From Fragum whitleyi (lineage: Eukaryota; Mollusca; Bivalvia; Cardiida; Cardiidae), in contig OX411558.1 of the NCBI GenBank assembly GCA_948146395.1, positions 53,143,622-53,207,621 of the forward strand: DNA of 64,000 bases. The letters are read 5' to 3'. This document shows, one piece after another, positions 61,883-64,000 of the stretch (position 1 is its first letter; every line of letters begins with the position of its first letter). The notes under the pieces were generated by a model. The model was not told where the DNA came from and made no database searches. It was given only the letters and a program-made list of their open reading frames with translations. The position numbers and the translations under genes are program-made.

Positions 61883-63367
61883 ATGGGGACTCAAACTAAA
61901 AAACGAAAAAATGACGAACAAGATATTGTACACGGACCTTCCAACTTCGGACAAGGATTACAATCAATTAACCAAGCATTCTCTCGATTTTTGATCATTG
62001 AAGCAGCAGACAAAGACACTAATCTTACTAAACTTTCACCATTTGTTATTGAGAAAGTAATGCAATCGGTAATAGGACAACCAAAATCCCTAAAAAAACT
62101 TAAATCTGGTGTACTACTCATTGAAGTAGAGAAACAAGTCCATGCCGAAAACTTGATTAGGATGAAGACCTTTTTTAACATTCCAGTCTCTTGTTCGCCT
62201 CATCCAACTCTAAATACATCTAGAGGTGTGATTCGGTGTAGAGACTTGGAGGGGATACCTGAAACTGAAATCATGGAGGAACTTAAGAATCAAAATGTAA
62301 CCAATGCAAAACGAATTTCTGTTTATAGGGATGGAGTGAAGAAGCAAACAAATACTATCATTCTGACATTTGGCTCTGCTTTTCTTCCAAAAACAATCAA
62401 AGTTGGATATTTGAGGGTAAATGTAGATTTATATATCCCGAATCCCCTCCAATGTTACAAATGCTATAAATATGGGCACCACGAGAACAAATGTAGGGAA
62501 AAAGTTGATGATCTGTGTAGTCGTTGTGGTGAGGAATGGTACCTCCACCACTACCAGGATTGTACTAATCCAATAAAATGTATTAATTGCGACGGCGAGC
62601 ACACAGCAACATCAAGAAAATGCCCTGTCTGGAAAAGAGAGAAAGAAATTGTCACTCTTAAGTACAAAGAAAGTCTCTCTTTCCCAGAAGCAAGGAAGAT
62701 AGTAGAAAATAGAGTCAATTTGAATAACACATATGCCCAGAAAGCTTCAGCTCATCTTAACAAAGATGAATGCCCAAATTGTAAAGATCTATTTCAAAAA
62801 CTCTGCATATTGTTTCCTGAAAAGAAAGATGAAATCGCTAAACTATTCCCAAATTCTAAAGCCATTTTGCCATCTACATCCTTAAGCAATGAGAAAATAC
62901 CTCCAACTCCCACAATTTCAAATGTTGAAAAGAATAAGTCTGCTGCTCAATCTCACATCGTTACCGCTGCTCAAAAGTTATCGAATTCAGGAAATGAAAA
63001 GTCCTCCGCTCCAAAGAAACCAAGTCCGGAATCTGTCGAGATGGAAAAGGTAATAGAAGAAGATAAAGCAGAAATGATTTTAAGAAAGAAAGCTCAGATT
63101 CAGCTTGAAAAGCTTAATCCTCCTGTAATAGTAACTTCTAATCGCTTTGCCGATTTGAGTACTAACGAGGAGGACAATGAAGATGATGTTACAATGGATG
63201 ACGATTCTAAAGATAGTGATCCTCCAGAACAATGGAGAGATCCTCTCCATGAATCTAAAACACTCAAAACAAACGCATCCTTTGATGTCTCACAATCCAA
63301 AACAAGTGAGCATCCGGATGCCATTAGGCAAGGTGCAGGTATTATTAAACTATCTGGTAAAAAATGA
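61883..63367 (+). CDS. LINE E ORF1, intact gag-like protein (494 residues)
   Basis: I choose the ATG at 61,883 (MGTQTKKRKNDEQD). The frame stays open upstream to 61,724, but that part is 5' UTR, and all copies have an ATG here. Layout: basic start; RRM-like region about 35-185 (SRFLIIEAA, SPFVIEKVMQSVIG, GVIRCRDLEG); zinc knuckles about 191-255 (CYKCYKYGHHENKC; CSRCG...HHYQDC; CINCDGEHTATSRKC). A long hydrophilic tail with a DEDNEDDVTMDDDS-like acidic patch follows. The role is binding of LINE RNA and RNP formation. The stop TGA is shared with the ORF2 start as ATGA. Confidence 0.92.
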   Translation: MGTQTKKRKNDEQDIVHGPSNFGQGLQSINQAFSRFLIIEAADKDTNLTKLSPFVIEKVMQSVIGQPKSLKKLKSGVLLIEVEKQVHAENLIRMKTFFNIPVSCSPHPTLNTSRGVIRCRDLEGIPETEIMEELKNQNVTNAKRISVYRDGVKKQTNTIILTFGSAFLPKTIKVGYLRVNVDLYIPNPLQCYKCYKYGHHENKCREKVDDLCSRCGEEWYLHHYQDCTNPIKCINCDGEHTATSRKCPVWKREKEIVTLKYKESLSFPEARKIVENRVNLNNTYAQKASAHLNKDECPNCKDLFQKLCILFPEKKDEIAKLFPNSKAILPSTSLSNEKIPPTPTISNVEKNKSAAQSHIVTAAQKLSNSGNEKSSAPKKPSPESVEMEKVIEEDKAEMILRKKAQIQLEKLNPPVIVTSNRFADLSTNEEDNEDDVTMDDDSKDSDPPEQWRDPLHESKTLKTNASFDVSQSKTSEHPDAIRQGAGIIKLSGKK

Positions 63368-64000
63368 ATAATTACATACTTCCAACATTACTATGTATTT
63401 TTATCCCTTTAACCTTTATAATGGCGAACAACATTTTACAATGGAACTGTCGCAGCATCAAGGCCAATTTTGAAGAACTTAATCTTCTAGTAAACAAACT
63501 AAAACCAGTTGCAGTATGTCTACAAGAAACCTTTCTGAGAGATACAGATAAGTTTTCATTAAAATATCATTCTTGCTTCTTTACTAACTTTACAGAACGC
63601 GAGAAAGCGTCTGGTGGTGTGGGAATTATTGTGAATAATAATTTCCCCCACCGACATATTAGTTTAAATACTTCTCTACAAGCAGTGGCTGTAAGTGTCT
63701 CTCTAAATAAAACAATTACATTGTGTTCTATTTATCTTCCTCCTAGTTCCCCTGTAGATGGTAGAAAGCTTGACGATCTTGTCGACCAATTACCTAAACC
63801 TTTCATACTTATGGGAGATTTCAATTCTCATCATAAGTTATGGGGATGTTCCAATACAGACGACAAAGGTCGTACTGTTGAGGATTTTGTAACTAGACAT
63901 GATCTTGTTTTATTAAATGATAAATCTAAAACTTATCTTCATCCTGCAACTGGAACTTATTCTTCACTGGATTTGACCATTTGTAGTCCCGATATCTTTC
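63364..64000 (+). CDS. LINE E ORF2, N-terminal part (runs off the window)
   Basis: Opens at the ATG at 63,364 (MNNYILPTLLC), overlapping the ORF1 stop, and is open for 212 codons to the window end. It contains the first half of the AP endonuclease: QWNCRS, QETF, GVGIIVNNN, GDFNSHHKLWG, and the SSLDLT motif at the very edge. No lesion is seen. The N-terminus differs from the B/C/D subfamily (MGSLSLP / MGYSLLP). Confidence 0.93.
   Translation, partial: MNNYILPTLLCIFIPLTFIMANNILQWNCRSIKANFEELNLLVNKLKPVAVCLQETFLRDTDKFSLKYHSCFFTNFTEREKASGGVGIIVNNNFPHRHISLNTSLQAVAVSVSLNKTITLCSIYLPPSSPVDGRKLDDLVDQLPKPFILMGDFNSHHKLWGCSNTDDKGRTVEDFVTRHDLVLLNDKSKTYLHPATGTYSSLDLTICSPDIF

Larger units (their letters stand above)
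61194..64000 (+). mobile_element. LINE copy E, intact as far as visible (continues past window)
   Basis: The 5' UTR starts GCCCCCAGCTGGGCGGGG at 61,194. It is almost identical to copy A along the whole shared length, including the 5' UTR, but lies at a different site. ORF1 is intact and ORF2 is open to the last base of the window. Of all copies it is the best candidate for an active element. Confidence 0.93.

Overview
The window is animal nuclear DNA, AT-rich and gene-poor, and almost entirely built from layers of transposable elements. The best guess for the host is a bivalve mollusc. The reasons are short dispersed elements with tandem cores of roughly 150-180 bp next to an ACGG/ACGC-rich stretch (the architecture known from bivalve pearl/CvA elements), tRNA-derived SINEs with ATTC/AATC-type tails, and a LINE of the I/Nimb type. 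No complete host gene is recognisable. The only candidate is a signal-peptide exon at 34.8-35.1 kb.

The backbone of interest is a set of three related, decayed Polinton/adintovirus-like DNA elements. P1 (about 13.77-25.63 kb) is the most complete. Rightward it carries a spliced PC4-like gene, an unknown small gene, a zinc-finger gene with octapeptide repeats, a frameshifted BIR-domain gene, an unknown gene, and a deletion fusion of packaging ATPase and protein-primed DNA polymerase B. Leftward, in one tight cluster, it carries integrase, penton-like protein, a basic repeat protein, major capsid protein (spliced) and adenain-like protease. Integrase and penton frames are intact; capsid, protease, polymerase and ATPase are broken. 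P2 starts immediately to the right (PC4-like gene at 25.7 kb, unknown gene, zinc-finger gene to about 34 kb) and is split by a full-length LINE. P3 (42.6-43.7 kb) keeps only the PC4-like gene and the unknown gene. All three share the gene order PC4-like, unknown and, where retained, zinc finger, and the intron in the PC4-like gene.

A single LINE family supplies most of the remaining coding sequence. It has ORF1 (RRM-like region plus three zinc knuckles) and ORF2 (AP endonuclease, reverse transcriptase, RNase H, terminal CCHC motif). Copies: A (6,686-12,907, +), B (27,045-33,029, +), C (35,867-41,931, -), D (46,244-48,169, -, lacking its 3' end) and E (61,194 to the window end, +). A, B and C have clear target-site duplications, so their ends are known to within a base or two. 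A and E form one subfamily (ORF1/ORF2 junction ATGA); B, C and D form another (junction TAATG). ORF2 of C and ORF1 of E are intact. Tiny 3' fragments of the same LINE and a tRNA-derived SINE with a similar tail sit in the intron of the P2 PC4-like gene.

The right third (48-61 kb) is a mosaic of short non-autonomous elements. These are the pearl-like family (R1), a second modular family with a strong terminal hairpin (R2, with two alternative tandem cores), a chimera of the two, Tc1/mariner-like palindromic MITEs and a TIR-flanked insertion. They are interspersed with low-complexity DNA and a few unrecognised exon-like remnants.
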